A stretch of 64,000 nt of DNA from DASRDR01 sp963812945 [NCBI: uncultured Candidatus Rokubacteria bacterium] (lineage in GTDB: Bacteria > Methylomirabilota > Methylomirabilia > Rokubacteriales). Location: the NCBI GenBank assembly GCA_963812945.1, contig CAWEXD010000008.1, forward strand, positions 3,162,001 to 3,226,000, in the 5' to 3' direction. This document shows, piece by piece, positions 53,341 through 62,508 of the stretch. Numbering within the stretch: the stretch's first letter is position 1; the number at the start of each line of letters is the position of its first letter. Both the position numbers and the translations under genes were made by a program. The notes beneath the pieces were generated by a model, which saw only the letters and a program-made list of their open reading frames with translations, did not search any database and had not been told where the DNA came from.

Positions 53341-54327
53341 ATGGAGCGGAGCGACGTCCGCAGCCTCTACCGGCTGGCCGCCTTTCTGGTCGTCGCCTAC
53401 GCCGTGCCGTTCGTGGTGGGGGCGTGGGCCGGCACCGTCCGCCTCGAGCGCGCGTGGCTCGACAACCTGGCCACCGTGGTCGTCGGCGGCATCATGCAGG
53501 GCGGGATCTACGCGATGTTCGCGGTCGGGCTCACGCTGATCTTCGGCGTGATGCGCATCATCAACGCCGCGCACGGCGAGATGGTGATGATGGGCGCGTA
53601 CCTCTCGTGGGTCGCCTTCTTCTACCTGGGCGTCGACCCCTTGCTGGCCCTGGTCGCCACGCTCCCCCTCACCTTCCTGTTCGGCATGGCCGTCCAGAAG
53701 CTCCTGCTGAACGCCGCCGTCGGGCAGCCCGAGCTGACCGGGCTCCTCATCACGTTCGGACTCGGTCTCGTGATGATCTACGTGGTGGAGCTGCTCTTCA
53801 CGACCGATTTCCGGACGATCCCGTACGCTCCCGGCACGGTCCATCTCACGAGCGGGATCGCGGTTGGCCGGAGCCGCGTGATCAGCTTCGTGATCGCCGT
53901 GGTGATCTCCGTCGCCGTCTATCTGTTCCTCAAGCGCTCCCGTCTCGGCAAGGCCGTTCGCGCCACCGCGCTGAACGCGGAGGTGGCGATGGTATGCGGG
54001 ATCGACGTGCGCCGGATCTACCTCATCACGACCGGCCTCGGCGCGGCGCTGGCGGTGGCGGGCGGCGCGCTCGTGTCCATCCAGTTCGGCTTCAACCCCG
54101 AGACGGGCGTCCTCTACACCCTCCAGGCCTTCGCCATCATCATCCTGGGCGGACGGGGCCACTACCTGGGCGCCCTGATCGGCGGCCTCATGCTGGCGGT
54201 GCTCGAGAACCTGGTCTCGCTGATGGTCCCCAACGGCACGGCCATGGTCGAGCTCGCCGCCTACGGCCTGATGATCTTCGTGCTCCTGATCCGCCCGGGC
54301 GGGCTCATGGGCGTCCGCGAGGCATGA
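53341..54327 (+). CDS. livH: Branched-chain amino-acid-type ABC permease, LivH family
   Basis: A 328-residue inner-membrane permease with about eight to nine helices. Family landmarks are LDNLATVVVGGIMQGGIYAM, FGVMRIINAAHGEMVMMGAYLS, RLGKAVRATALNAEVAMVCGI, and the glycine-rich IILGGRGHYLGALIGG near the C-terminus. It forms the translocation channel with LivM. The gene follows the binding-protein gene after 134 bp. The next gene, livM, starts 30 bp later. Confidence 0.93.
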   Translation: MERSDVRSLYRLAAFLVVAYAVPFVVGAWAGTVRLERAWLDNLATVVVGGIMQGGIYAMFAVGLTLIFGVMRIINAAHGEMVMMGAYLSWVAFFYLGVDPLLALVATLPLTFLFGMAVQKLLLNAAVGQPELTGLLITFGLGLVMIYVVELLFTTDFRTIPYAPGTVHLTSGIAVGRSRVISFVIAVVISVAVYLFLKRSRLGKAVRATALNAEVAMVCGIDVRRIYLITTGLGAALAVAGGALVSIQFGFNPETGVLYTLQAFAIIILGGRGHYLGALIGGLMLAVLENLVSLMVPNGTAMVELAAYGLMIFVLLIRPGGLMGVREA

Positions 54328-54357
54328 GCCGGCCGTGACCAGTCCCATGACCCGACC

Positions 54358-55296
54358 ATGACCCGAAAAGAGCACGTCCGGAACCTGGCCGTCCTGGGCG
54401 CATGCGCGGCAGCTCTCGCGATGCTCCCTCCGTTCTTGACCGTGTACCTCCGCTCGTTCGCGCTCTTCACGATGATGTACGTGGTTCTGGCCCTCTCCTG
54501 GAACATCATCAGCGGCTTCACCGGCTACACGTCCTTCGGCCACGTGGCCTTCTACGGCATCGGCGCCTACGCGTGCGCGATCCTCGTCGCCGACTACGGC
54601 TGGCACTGGATCCCCACCCTCGGCGTCGGCGCGGTGGCGGCCGCGGTCGTGGGCGTCGCGATCGGCTACCCGGTGCTGCGCCTCAAGGGGCCCTACTTCG
54701 CCATCGCCATGCTGGGCGCGGCGGAGGGCACCCGCGTCGTGGCCACGGTGTGGGACCGCCTCACCCACGGCGGCGTCGGGATCAGCCTGCCGAGCGCCGA
54801 GACGTCGCTGCAGACGTACTACGCCATGCTGGCGCTCATGGTCCTGACGATCGTGGTCGCCTACGCCATCGGCCATTCCCGCTTCGGGGTCCGCCTCAAC
54901 GCGATCCGCGAGGACGAGGTCGCGGCCGAGGCGCTCGGGATCGACGCCACGCGCTACAAGCTCTCGGCCTTCGTCCTCTCGGCGGTGTTCCCGGCCGTGG
55001 CCGGCGGCATCCAGGCCTACAAGGTCCTCTACATCGACCCCCCGTCGGTGTTCTTCGTCCAGATCACGATCGCCATGGCGCTCATGTCCATGCTGGGCGG
55101 CAAGGGCACCGTCATCGGCCCCATCGTGGGGGCGGTGCTCCTCTACACGGCGCAGGAGCTGACCTGGGTCAACTTCCCCACCGCCCACCTGATCGCGTAC
55201 GGGCTCTTCATCGTCGTCATCGCGCGCTTCATGCCCCGGGGCCTCATGGGCTTCGCCGTCGATCGAGGCTGGGTGCGCAAGGGCATGGTCCACTGA
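54358..55296 (+). CDS. livM: Branched-chain amino-acid-type ABC permease, LivM family
   Basis: A 312-residue inner-membrane permease with about ten helices. Landmarks are MYVVLALSWNIISGFTGYTS, FGHVAFYGIGAYACAIL, RLNAIREDEVAAEALGID, and GGKGTVIGPIVGAVLLY. It is the second transmembrane subunit of the importer. The stop codon shares one base with the start of livG (TGATG), so translation of the two is probably coupled. Confidence 0.93.
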   Translation: MTRKEHVRNLAVLGACAAALAMLPPFLTVYLRSFALFTMMYVVLALSWNIISGFTGYTSFGHVAFYGIGAYACAILVADYGWHWIPTLGVGAVAAAVVGVAIGYPVLRLKGPYFAIAMLGAAEGTRVVATVWDRLTHGGVGISLPSAETSLQTYYAMLALMVLTIVVAYAIGHSRFGVRLNAIREDEVAAEALGIDATRYKLSAFVLSAVFPAVAGGIQAYKVLYIDPPSVFFVQITIAMALMSMLGGKGTVIGPIVGAVLLYTAQELTWVNFPTAHLIAYGLFIVVIARFMPRGLMGFAVDRGWVRKGMVH

Positions 55297-56030
55297 TGGG
55301 CCCCGCCCCCGGCGAGACCGTCCTCGAGGCGCGGGACCTCCGGAAGGCCTTTGGCGGGGTGCGCGCGGTGGACGGGTGCAGCTTCGCGGTCGCCCGCGGG
55401 GCGATCTCGGGACTCATCGGGCCCAACGGCTCCGGCAAGACGACGACCTTCAACCTGCTCACGGGGCTCCTCCAGCCCGACAGCGGGCAGGTGGTCTACA
55501 AGGGGCAAGCGCTCGGCGGCCTGAAGCCCCACCAGATCTTCGGCAAGGGCATCACGCGGACGTTCCAGGTCACCCGCATCTTCCGGGAGATGACGGTCCT
55601 CGAGAACATGCTCTCGGTGACCGGGCTCGGTGTGCCCGACCGGCTCGCCCGCGAGCGGGCGGAGGAGCTCATCGCGTTCGTCAACCTCACGGGCCTCCGC
55701 GCCGAGTACGGCGGGCGCCTCTCCTACGGGCAGCAGAAGCTGCTCGAGTTCGCGCGGGCGCTCATGACCGACCCCGACGTCATTCTGCTCGACGAGCCAG
55801 CGGCCGGCGTCAACCGGACCCTGCTCGGGCACCTGCTCGACCACATCCACCGGCTCCGGGACGCGGGCAAGACGATCCTCATCGTCGAGCACGACATGCA
55901 CGTGATCATGAACCACTGCGAGCGGATCTTCGTGATGGACCACGGGGTGAAGATCGCCGAGGGCCCGCCGGCCGTGATCCAGACGGACGAGCGGGTCATC
56001 CAGGCCTACTTCGGCCGCCGGCGCGCGTGA
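55296..56030 (+). CDS. livG: ABC transporter ATP-binding protein, LivG family
   Basis: A 244-residue cytoplasmic ATPase. Walker A is GPNGSGKTTTF, the Q-loop region is GITRTFQVTRIFREMTVLEN, the signature LSYGQQKLLEFARAL, and Walker B VILLDEPAAGVN. The LSYGQQ signature and the ITRTFQ phrase are typical of LivG. It starts at an ATG overlapping the livM stop by one base and ends overlapping the livF start by one base, giving a tight livMGF block. Confidence 0.94.
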   Translation: MGPAPGETVLEARDLRKAFGGVRAVDGCSFAVARGAISGLIGPNGSGKTTTFNLLTGLLQPDSGQVVYKGQALGGLKPHQIFGKGITRTFQVTRIFREMTVLENMLSVTGLGVPDRLARERAEELIAFVNLTGLRAEYGGRLSYGQQKLLEFARALMTDPDVILLDEPAAGVNRTLLGHLLDHIHRLRDAGKTILIVEHDMHVIMNHCERIFVMDHGVKIAEGPPAVIQTDERVIQAYFGRRRA

Positions 56031-56767
56031 TGGCGCTCCTCGAGCTCTCGGGCGTCGAGGCCGGCTACGGGTCGATCCAGATCCTTCACGGCGTGTCGCT
56101 CCACGTGAACGCCGGCGAGGTGGTCGCGGTGATCGGTCCCAACGGCGCCGGGAAGTCGACCACCTTCAAGGTCATCATGGGCTTCATCACCCACCTGGGC
56201 GGCGAGATCGCGTTCGACGGGCGGAGCCTGGTCGGCGCGCGCCCGGACAGGATCCTCGCCCTCGGGCTCGGCTACGTCCCCCAGGGACGGGTCGTCTTCG
56301 GCCAGATGACCGTGCGGGAGAACCTCGAGATGGGCGCCTACCTGGAGCGCGACCAGGGCGCTATCAGGACGTCCATGGAGCGGGTGTTCTCCCTGTTCCC
56401 CCGGCTGGCGGAGCGGCGGCGCCAGATGGCCGGCTCGCTGAGCGGCGGCGAGCAGCAGATGCTCGCCATGGGGCGCGCGCTCATGATGCAGCCGAAGATG
56501 CTCATGCTGGACGAGCCGTCGCTCGGGCTGTCCCCGCGTCTCGTCGACGAGGTCTTCGACAAGACCGTCGAGATGGTGCGAGCCGGCCTCACCGTCATGC
56601 TGGTGGAGCAGAACGCGGCGCGGGCGCTCGAGATCGCGGATCGCGGCTACGTCCTCGAGCTCGGGAAGAACCGCTTCGAGGGCGCCGGCCGCGAGCTCCT
56701 GGAGAACCCGGAAGTGAGCCGGCTCTACCTCGGCGGCGAGACCCGCCCCCAGACTGCCGGCGGCTAG
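56030..56767 (+). CDS. livF: ABC transporter ATP-binding protein, LivF family
   Basis: A 245-residue cytoplasmic ATPase that pairs with LivG. Walker A is GPNGAGKSTTF, the signature LSGGEQQMLAMGRALM, Walker B LMLDEPSLGLSP, and the H-loop LVEQNAARALEIADRGYVL. YVPQGRVVFGQMTVRENL is typical of LivF. It is the last gene of the operon and overlaps the M48 protease gene tail-to-tail by four bases. Confidence 0.94.
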   Translation: MALLELSGVEAGYGSIQILHGVSLHVNAGEVVAVIGPNGAGKSTTFKVIMGFITHLGGEIAFDGRSLVGARPDRILALGLGYVPQGRVVFGQMTVRENLEMGAYLERDQGAIRTSMERVFSLFPRLAERRRQMAGSLSGGEQQMLAMGRALMMQPKMLMLDEPSLGLSPRLVDEVFDKTVEMVRAGLTVMLVEQNAARALEIADRGYVLELGKNRFEGAGRELLENPEVSRLYLGGETRPQTAGG

Positions 56768-57957
56768 CTGCGGATCTGCGCGAGAGCCCGGAGGGCCGGC
56801 TGGTAGCCCGGGAACAGCGTGACCGCGCGGTTGAACGCGCTCCGCGCCTCTCCCTTGCGCCCCGTCACGGCGAGGAGGTACCCCTGGAGGGTGGCGAACT
56901 GGGCCTGGTCGGCGAGCTGGATGGCCGCCTCGATCTCGCGCTGGGACTCGGCGAGCTTCTGCCTGACGACCGCGCTCTGCTTCTGCTCATTGGCCTGGAC
57001 CGCCTGCGCGAACGCCAGGCGCGCGCGATCGTACCGCGCGTACGCGGGCGCCAGGCGCCGGACCGGCTCGGTCTGGCGCAGCCAGCGGTCGGCGTGAAGC
57101 CCATCGCCCTGGATCCGGACCTCGGACGGGGGGAGGGCTTTGATGTAGGTCTGGAGCTCCGCGACGCGCTCCTCGTGTCGCGGGTGGGTCGACAGGATCG
57201 CCGACATGGCCGACGGATCCTCCCGGCGCTTCCCGAGGTTTGCGAGGTGGGCGTCGATGGCGCGGTTCAGCACCTCGTGGGAGCGCACGGCCTGGCGGGG
57301 ATCGTAGCCGGCGCGAGCCATGTAGAGCGCTCCGAGCTGGTCGGCCTCGAGTTCCTGGTCGCGGTCGTAGCTCAAGAGAAGCAGCTGGGTGCCGGCGCCG
57401 ACGGCGCCCACGGCGAGGCCGCCGACCGCTCCGAGTCCCAGAACCTCCGAGGCGACCCCGAGGATGCCGACCCCCGCGCTCCCGAGCGTCGCCCGGCTCT
57501 GGCGCGCGGCGCTGTGCCGCGCCGAGACGTGCCCCATCTCGTGGCCCATCACGAACGCGAACTGGGCCTCGTTCTCGAGATGCTGGAGGAGGCCGCGGTT
57601 CATGGCGGTGTGCCCGGGAATGGCCCACGCGTTCGGCTCGGACGCGCTCTGGAGGGTGAAATCCACGGGGAGATTCGGCCGGTGGGACACCTGGTGGAGC
57701 TCCCGCACGATCCCCTCCAGGTAGCCGCGCGTCGCCGGATCGGTCCGGAGCGGCCCGCCCTGCTGCCACTCCAGCTGGGCGAACGCATCCTTGCCGAGCT
57801 GAATCTCCTCGTCCTCGGAGAGCAGCATCATCTGGGACTTGCCCGTGACGGGATTGGTCGCGCACCCGACGAGACCGGCGAATGCGGAGGCCCCGAGCCC
57901 CCGTAGGAGGCAGCGCCGGGACAGCTCGATCCCCGAGTCGTGGGCCGGTGGCGCCAT
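56764..57957 (-). CDS. M48-family metalloprotease with TPR-like C-terminus, exported lipoprotein
   Basis: A 397-residue BepA-like protease. The N-terminus has a twin-arginine and lipobox-like sequence (SRRCLLRGLGAS, then AGLVGCATNPV), so it is probably a Tat-exported lipoprotein. The zinc motif is HEMGHVSARHS, with the third ligand in YDRDQELEADQLGA. Helical TPR-like repeats fill the C-terminal half (VRQKLAESQREIEAAIQLA, ATLQGYLLAVTGRKGEARSAF, TLFPGYQPALRALAQI). BepA homologues degrade or assist assembly of outer-membrane proteins. ATG 57957 is chosen over GTG 57960 because a -10-like box ends six bases before it. It is convergent with livF. Confidence 0.9.
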   Translation of the reverse strand: MAPPAHDSGIELSRRCLLRGLGASAFAGLVGCATNPVTGKSQMMLLSEDEEIQLGKDAFAQLEWQQGGPLRTDPATRGYLEGIVRELHQVSHRPNLPVDFTLQSASEPNAWAIPGHTAMNRGLLQHLENEAQFAFVMGHEMGHVSARHSAARQSRATLGSAGVGILGVASEVLGLGAVGGLAVGAVGAGTQLLLLSYDRDQELEADQLGALYMARAGYDPRQAVRSHEVLNRAIDAHLANLGKRREDPSAMSAILSTHPRHEERVAELQTYIKALPPSEVRIQGDGLHADRWLRQTEPVRRLAPAYARYDRARLAFAQAVQANEQKQSAVVRQKLAESQREIEAAIQLADQAQFATLQGYLLAVTGRKGEARSAFNRAVTLFPGYQPALRALAQIRS

Positions 57958-57963
57958 CACTCA

Positions 57964-57993
57964 ATCTGTCCGCGGTTTGGGCCGCCGTGTCAA
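57964..57993 (-). promoter_or_regulatory. Candidate leaderless-type promoter of the M48 protease gene
   Basis: Minus-strand TTGACA (57988-57993), 18-bp spacer, ACAGAT (57964-57969), then 6 nt to the ATG at 57957. The -35 is consensus; the -10 is weak. Confidence 0.35.
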
Positions 57994-58041
57994 GCCAATC
58001 GGGGCGAGCACCGAGCGATCTGGCGCGGCCCTCCCGGCGGC

Positions 58042-58070
58042 TTCCAGCGCCTCGACCCGCGGGCTAGACT
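58042..58070 (+). promoter_or_regulatory. Candidate promoter of the aldehyde dehydrogenase gene
   Basis: TTCCAG (58042-58047), 17-bp spacer, TAGACT (58065-58070), about 65 bp before the ATG at 58136, which has its own AGGAGG ribosome site. Confidence 0.25.
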
Positions 58071-58135
58071 GGAGTCACACCGTCAGCCCGCGACGCCCGG
58101 CCCTCCCGGGCTCCCGATCCGATCAGGAGGCAGTC

Positions 58136-59581
58136 ATGCACACGAGCGAGATCTTCGTCGGCGGCCAGTGGCGGCCGCCCGCGTCGGGCGAGACGTACAC
58201 GACGATCAACCCGGCCACGGAGGAGGTGAGCGCCCACGTCGCGAAGGGTGACGAGCGGGACGTCGACGCGGCGGTCCAGGCCGCCCGCCGCGCCTTCGAT
58301 CAGGGCCCCTGGCCCCGGATGGCCGCCGCCGATCGGGCGCGGGTGCTGTGGAAGCTCGCCGACCTGATCAACGCCAACCTCGACGAGATGGCGCGGCTCG
58401 AGAGCGTCAACACCGGGAAGACGCTCTTCGACTCCGGGAAGGTGGAGCTCCCGTTCGCGGCGGAGGTGTTCCGCTACTACGCCGGCTGGACGACGAAGAT
58501 CCACGGGGAGACGCTCAACCTTCGCGACGGGGCCTTCACCTTCACGCTCCGGCAGCCGGTGGGCGTCGTCGGCGCGATCGTCCCCTGGAACTTCCCGTTC
58601 CTGCTCGCCTCGTGGAAGATCGCCCCCGCGCTGGCGGCCGGGAACACGGTCGTCCTGAAACCCGCCTCGCTCACGCCCTTGACCGCGCTCCGCTTCGCCG
58701 AGCTGACGCAGGAGGCGGGGCTCCCCGAGGGCGTGTTCAACGTGGTGACGGGGCCGGGCGGGAAGGTCGGGATGGCGCTCGTCCGGCATGCGGGCGTCGA
58801 CAAGGTTGCGTTCACGGGCTCGACCGACGTCGGCAAGGGCATCATGAAGGAGGCCGCCGGGTCGCTGAAGCGCGTCTCCCTCGAGCTCGGCGGGAAGTCG
58901 CCCAACGTCGTCTTCGCGGACGCGGACCTGGAAGCGGCGCTCCGGGGCGCCCTGACCGGGATCTTCTACAACAAGGGCGAGGTCTGCGCCGCCGGCTCCC
59001 GGCTCCTCGTGGAGCAGCGCGTCCACGACGAGTTCGTCGAGAAGCTGGTCGACCGGGTCAAGGGGCTGAAGGTCGGCGACCCGATGGACAAGGGGACGCG
59101 GATGGGTCCCGTGGTCTCCGCCCAGCAGCTCGAGACCGTGCTCTCCTACGTCGACGCCGGCCGGCGCGAGGGCGCCACGCTGGCGGCCGGCGGCGGGCGG
59201 GTGCGGGTCGGCGACGGGCGCGGCTACTTCGTGCAGCCGACCGTCTTCACGGGCGTGTCGAACGCCATGCGGATCGCCCGCGAGGAGATCTTCGGGCCGG
59301 TCCTCTCGGTCATCCCGTTCAAGGACGCCGAGGACGCGGTGGCGCAGGGCAACGAGACGTTCTACGGCCTCGCCGCCGCCGTCTGGACGCGCGACGTCGG
59401 CAAGGCGCTGCGCGTCGCCCGGGCGCTCCGGGCGGGCACCGTCTGGGTCAACGCCTACAACCTCTACGACGCCGCCCTGCCCTTCGGCGGCTTCAAGGAG
59501 TCCGGGTTCGGACGCGAGCTCGGCCAGGCCGGCCTCGACCTCTACACGGAGGTCAAGAGCGTCTGGGTGGACTTGTCGTAG
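58136..59581 (+). CDS. NAD(P)-dependent aldehyde dehydrogenase
   Basis: A 481-residue enzyme of the ALDH superfamily that oxidises an aldehyde to its acid. The substrate-binding region is VPWNFPFLLASWKIAPALAAG (spelled across two segments: PWNFPFLLASWK and APALAAGNTVVLK), the cofactor site FTGSTDVGKGI, the general-base glutamate LELGGKSPN, and the nucleophile cysteine in NKGEVCAAGSRLLV. The closing PFGGFKESGFGRELG motif is intact. Length is typical. The ATG has an AGGAGG site five bases upstream. The substrate is unknown; the gene is not close to a specific pathway. Confidence 0.94.
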   Translation: MHTSEIFVGGQWRPPASGETYTTINPATEEVSAHVAKGDERDVDAAVQAARRAFDQGPWPRMAAADRARVLWKLADLINANLDEMARLESVNTGKTLFDSGKVELPFAAEVFRYYAGWTTKIHGETLNLRDGAFTFTLRQPVGVVGAIVPWNFPFLLASWKIAPALAAGNTVVLKPASLTPLTALRFAELTQEAGLPEGVFNVVTGPGGKVGMALVRHAGVDKVAFTGSTDVGKGIMKEAAGSLKRVSLELGGKSPNVVFADADLEAALRGALTGIFYNKGEVCAAGSRLLVEQRVHDEFVEKLVDRVKGLKVGDPMDKGTRMGPVVSAQQLETVLSYVDAGRREGATLAAGGGRVRVGDGRGYFVQPTVFTGVSNAMRIAREEIFGPVLSVIPFKDAEDAVAQGNETFYGLAAAVWTRDVGKALRVARALRAGTVWVNAYNLYDAALPFGGFKESGFGRELGQAGLDLYTEVKSVWVDLS

Positions 59582-59720
59582 CCACACGGGGCGCGGGCCC
59601 TTCTTCCTGACAACCGCGAGTGTGCCGCGGGTCCTGGACCTCGCGCGGCCCGACGGTCGGTCAGGGTGGCGGCCACGCGGCCCGGCGACGTAGAAAACTC
59701 GGGACTCGGCGCCTCTGCCC

Positions 59721-59726
59721 TAGAAT
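59721..59726 (+). promoter_or_regulatory. Candidate leaderless-type -10 box
   Basis: TAGAAT, six bases before the GTG start at 59733. No clear -35 box. No ribosome site precedes the GTG. Confidence 0.35.
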
Positions 59727-59732
59727 GCGGGC

Positions 59733-60185
59733 GTGACGCGTGCGGCGGCCGGGCCCTACGCCCTGATCCTCTGGGGCCTCGCGGCGCTCTTCCTGCTCCG
59801 GGTGCTCGGTCAGGCGCTTGTCGCCATGGCCGGGGTGACGTGGCTCCCTCCGATGGCGGCGTGGCAATCGGGGCTCCTGCCCTATCCCGTCCTGCTCGCG
59901 AGCCAGATCGCCATCCTCGCGCTCCTGGCCTGGATCGCCCTCGACGTGACGCGCGGCCACGGGCGCTTCGCCCGGCGACGCCCCCCGGTGGGGCGCGCGC
60001 TCCGGTGGATCAGCTACGCCTACGCCGGGGCGATGGCCGGTCGCTACGTGCTGACCGTGGCCCTCCGCCCGGAACGCCGGTGGCTGGGCGGCACGATCCC
60101 GATCGTCTTCCACTGGGTGCTGGCCGCCTACCTCTTCACGCTGGGCCGGTGTCACGAGGACCGCGCCGAGGACGCGCGCCGGTGA
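59733..60185 (+). CDS. Four-helix membrane protein of unknown function
   Basis: A 150-residue protein with four hydrophobic segments (LILWGLAALFLLRVLGQALVAM, LLASQIAILALLAWIALDV, ISYAYAGAMAGRYVLTVAL and IPIVFHWVLAAYLFTLG). The loop after the second helix is basic. It has a GTG start with no ribosome site but a -10 box six bases upstream. Its stop overlaps the next gene's start by four bases. The pair with the following membrane protein and the FAD-dependent oxidoreductase suggests a membrane-linked redox system; the function is not assigned. Confidence 0.65.
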   Translation: MTRAAAGPYALILWGLAALFLLRVLGQALVAMAGVTWLPPMAAWQSGLLPYPVLLASQIAILALLAWIALDVTRGHGRFARRRPPVGRALRWISYAYAGAMAGRYVLTVALRPERRWLGGTIPIVFHWVLAAYLFTLGRCHEDRAEDARR

Positions 60186-60832
60186 CCGAGCCCGACGTCG
60201 CGCTCACCGACTACGCCCTGGCCGCCCAGTGCGGCGTCCTGGCCGGCCGGCTCGGCCGGGTCGCGCCTCCTTCTCCGCTCCGGCGCGCGTTCCTCGCGTA
60301 CCTCGTGAGCCTGGGCCTCGCCGCCCTGGCCGGCGGGACCGTCCACGGCTTCTTCCTCGACCCGGTGAGCCTCGGCGCTCGGCTCCTCTGGCCCGGGACG
60401 CTCGTCGTGCTCGGCGTGTCGGCGTGGGCCTCGTGGGCGATCGGGGCGCGGCTCCTCGCCGCCCCGAGGATGGCGCAGCGCATTACCGCGCTCGCCGGCG
60501 TCGTATGGGCCGGCTATGCAGTGACGGTGGTGGCGGGCGCGCACACCTTCGCCGTGGCGGTCCTCCACGCCCTGCCGGCGGCGCTCTTTCTCCTGGTCGC
60601 CTTCCTCCGCCAGGTGCGCGGCCCCGCGGGCGGAGCGGCGGGATTCGGTGCCCTCGGCGTGGGCGTCTCGCTGCTGGCGGCGGGCGGCCAGCAGGCCGGC
60701 ATCGGTCTCCACCCGACCCTGCTCTCGCCCAACGCCCTCGCCCACGTGGTCCAAGGCGTCGCCGTGCTCCTCGTGTACTGGGCGGCGCGGGGGCTCACGC
60801 GGGACGCCCGGGCGACCGAGGACCCATGCTGA
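60182..60832 (+). CDS. Multi-spanning membrane protein of unknown function (DUF6962-like)
   Basis: A 216-residue protein with about seven hydrophobic segments, such as YLVSLGLAALAGGTVHGFF, LVVLGVSAWASWAIGARLL, FAVAVLHALPAALFLLVAFL and LAHVVQGVAVLLVYWAARGL. Histidines in the helices (GTVHGFF, AGAHTFAVAVLHAL, LAHVVQG) recall heme or quinone binding, but that is speculation. The GTG start overlaps the stop of the preceding gene by four bases, and its own stop overlaps the oxidoreductase start by seven bases. The three genes are almost certainly co-transcribed. Confidence 0.65.
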   Translation: MTEPDVALTDYALAAQCGVLAGRLGRVAPPSPLRRAFLAYLVSLGLAALAGGTVHGFFLDPVSLGARLLWPGTLVVLGVSAWASWAIGARLLAAPRMAQRITALAGVVWAGYAVTVVAGAHTFAVAVLHALPAALFLLVAFLRQVRGPAGGAAGFGALGVGVSLLAAGGQQAGIGLHPTLLSPNALAHVVQGVAVLLVYWAARGLTRDARATEDPC

Positions 60833-62307
60833 CACGACGGCGCTTCCTCCAGACCGGGGCGGCGATCGGCGCGACGGCCTGCGCCCCGCGGTCGCGCCGG
60901 ACCGACGACGCGGTCTGGGTCAACGACGTCCACGCCCAGCTCGCGGCCACCCGCGTCGCCCGCGTCGAGCGGGTCGACTCGCTGGAGGCCGTCGTCCAGG
61001 CCGTCCGCGCCGCGCGGGCCGAGGGTCGCGCCGTTTCCATCGCCGGCGGGCGCCACGCCATGGGCGGGCAGGCGTTCGGGACCGACACCGTGCTCCTGGA
61101 CACGACCGCGCTCGGCCGTGTCCTCGGCTTCGACCGGGAGCGCGGGCTCGTCGAGGTCGAGGCCGGAATCCAGTGGCCGGCGCTCATCGATTTCCTCGTG
61201 AGGACGCAGGACGGCCAGGCGCGCCAGTGGGGGATCGTCCAGAAGCAGACCGGTGCGGACCGCCTCTCCCTCGGCGGGGCCGTGGCCGCCAACGTCCACG
61301 GGCGCGGCCTCCGTTTCCCCCCGATCGTCGGCGACCTCGAGGCGCTCGTCCTGGTCGACGCCGGGGGCGCGGTGCGGCGGGTGAGCCGGACGGAGGAGCC
61401 GGACCTCTTCCGGCTCGTGGTCGGGGGCTACGGGCTCTTCGGCGTGGTCGTCTCGGTGACGCTCCGGCTAGCGCCCCGGCGGAAGCTCCGCCGGGTGGTC
61501 GAGGTACTCGACATCGAGCGCCTCGGGCCCGCGCTCGAGCGGCGCCTGGCCGACGGCTTTCTCTTCGGGGATTTCCAGTACGCGACGGACCCCGCCTCGG
61601 ACGACTTCCTGAGCCGCGGCGTCTTCTCCTGCTACCAGCCCGTCGACGACGCGACCCCGATGCCACCGGCCCAGAAGGAGCTGTCGACGGCCGACTGGGA
61701 CCGCCTCCTCTACCTCTCCCACGCCGACAAGCGCCGCGCGTTCCAGGAGTACGCCGGGTACTACCTCACGACCTCGGGGCAGCTCTACTGGTCGGATCTC
61801 CACCAGCTCAGCGTGTACGTCGACGACTATCACCGGGCGCTCGACGCCCGCCTCGGCGCCCATGATCGCGCGACGGAGATGATCACCGAGGTGTACGTGC
61901 CCCGCCCCGCTCTGGCCCGCTTCCTGGCCGACGTCCGCGAGGACTTCCGGGCCAACCGGGTCGACGTGATCTATGGCACCATCCGCCTGATCGAGCGGGA
62001 CGACGAGAGCGTGCTGGCCTGGGCGCGCGAGCCCTGGGCCTGCGTGATCTTCAACCTGCACGTCGTCCACACGCCGGCCGGCCTCGAGCGCTCCGCGGCG
62101 GACTTCCGCCGGTTGATCGACCACGGCCTGCGCTACGGGGGGAGCTACTTCCTGACCTATCATCGCTGGGCGACCCGTCAGCAGGTCGAGGCCGCGCACC
62201 CGCGCTTCGTCGAGTTCCTCCGCGCCAAGCGTCGCCACGACCCGGCCGAGCGCTTTCAAAGCGACTGGTACCGGCACTACCGGACGATGTTCGCCGACGC
62301 CCTCTGA
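60826..62307 (+). CDS. Tat-exported FAD-binding oxidoreductase (PCMH/VAO family)
   Basis: A 493-residue flavoprotein. The N-terminus LTRRRFLQTGAAIGATACAP is a Tat signal with a cysteine suited to lipid attachment. The PCMH-type FAD domain follows: VQAVRAARAEGRAVSIAGGRHAMGG, with His77 as a possible covalent FAD site, and LGGAVAANVHGRGL. The C-terminal part carries a substrate-binding domain with YGGSYFLTYHRWATR. Members oxidise sugars, lactones or alcohols. Which substrate applies is unknown. The preceding two membrane genes overlap it and may transfer electrons. Confidence 0.85.
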   Translation: MLTRRRFLQTGAAIGATACAPRSRRTDDAVWVNDVHAQLAATRVARVERVDSLEAVVQAVRAARAEGRAVSIAGGRHAMGGQAFGTDTVLLDTTALGRVLGFDRERGLVEVEAGIQWPALIDFLVRTQDGQARQWGIVQKQTGADRLSLGGAVAANVHGRGLRFPPIVGDLEALVLVDAGGAVRRVSRTEEPDLFRLVVGGYGLFGVVVSVTLRLAPRRKLRRVVEVLDIERLGPALERRLADGFLFGDFQYATDPASDDFLSRGVFSCYQPVDDATPMPPAQKELSTADWDRLLYLSHADKRRAFQEYAGYYLTTSGQLYWSDLHQLSVYVDDYHRALDARLGAHDRATEMITEVYVPRPALARFLADVREDFRANRVDVIYGTIRLIERDDESVLAWAREPWACVIFNLHVVHTPAGLERSAADFRRLIDHGLRYGGSYFLTYHRWATRQQVEAAHPRFVEFLRAKRRHDPAERFQSDWYRHYRTMFADAL

Positions 62308-62473
62308 GCTGGAGACGGTCGCGCCCCGATGCGCTGAGTGGGGTCGCGGGCCGGAGCGCCGGAGCTCAGCCCTCGACGACGCCGCGCGGCCGTCGGAGGA
62401 GGTCGAGCGGAGGGCGCTCGGCGACAGCCGGGCGACCCCCGGTAGCCCCTACCCGACCTGGGAAACTTCAATC

Positions 62474-62502
62474 TTGACAATTCCGATGAAGATAGGTAGT
62501 TT
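62474..62502 (+). promoter_or_regulatory. Strong leaderless-type promoter of the zinc-ribbon gene
   Basis: Consensus TTGACA (62474-62479), 17-bp spacer, TAGTTT (62497-62502), then 6 nt to the ATG at 62509. The region is AT-rich for this window. Confidence 0.6.
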
Positions 62503-62508
62503 CCCCTC

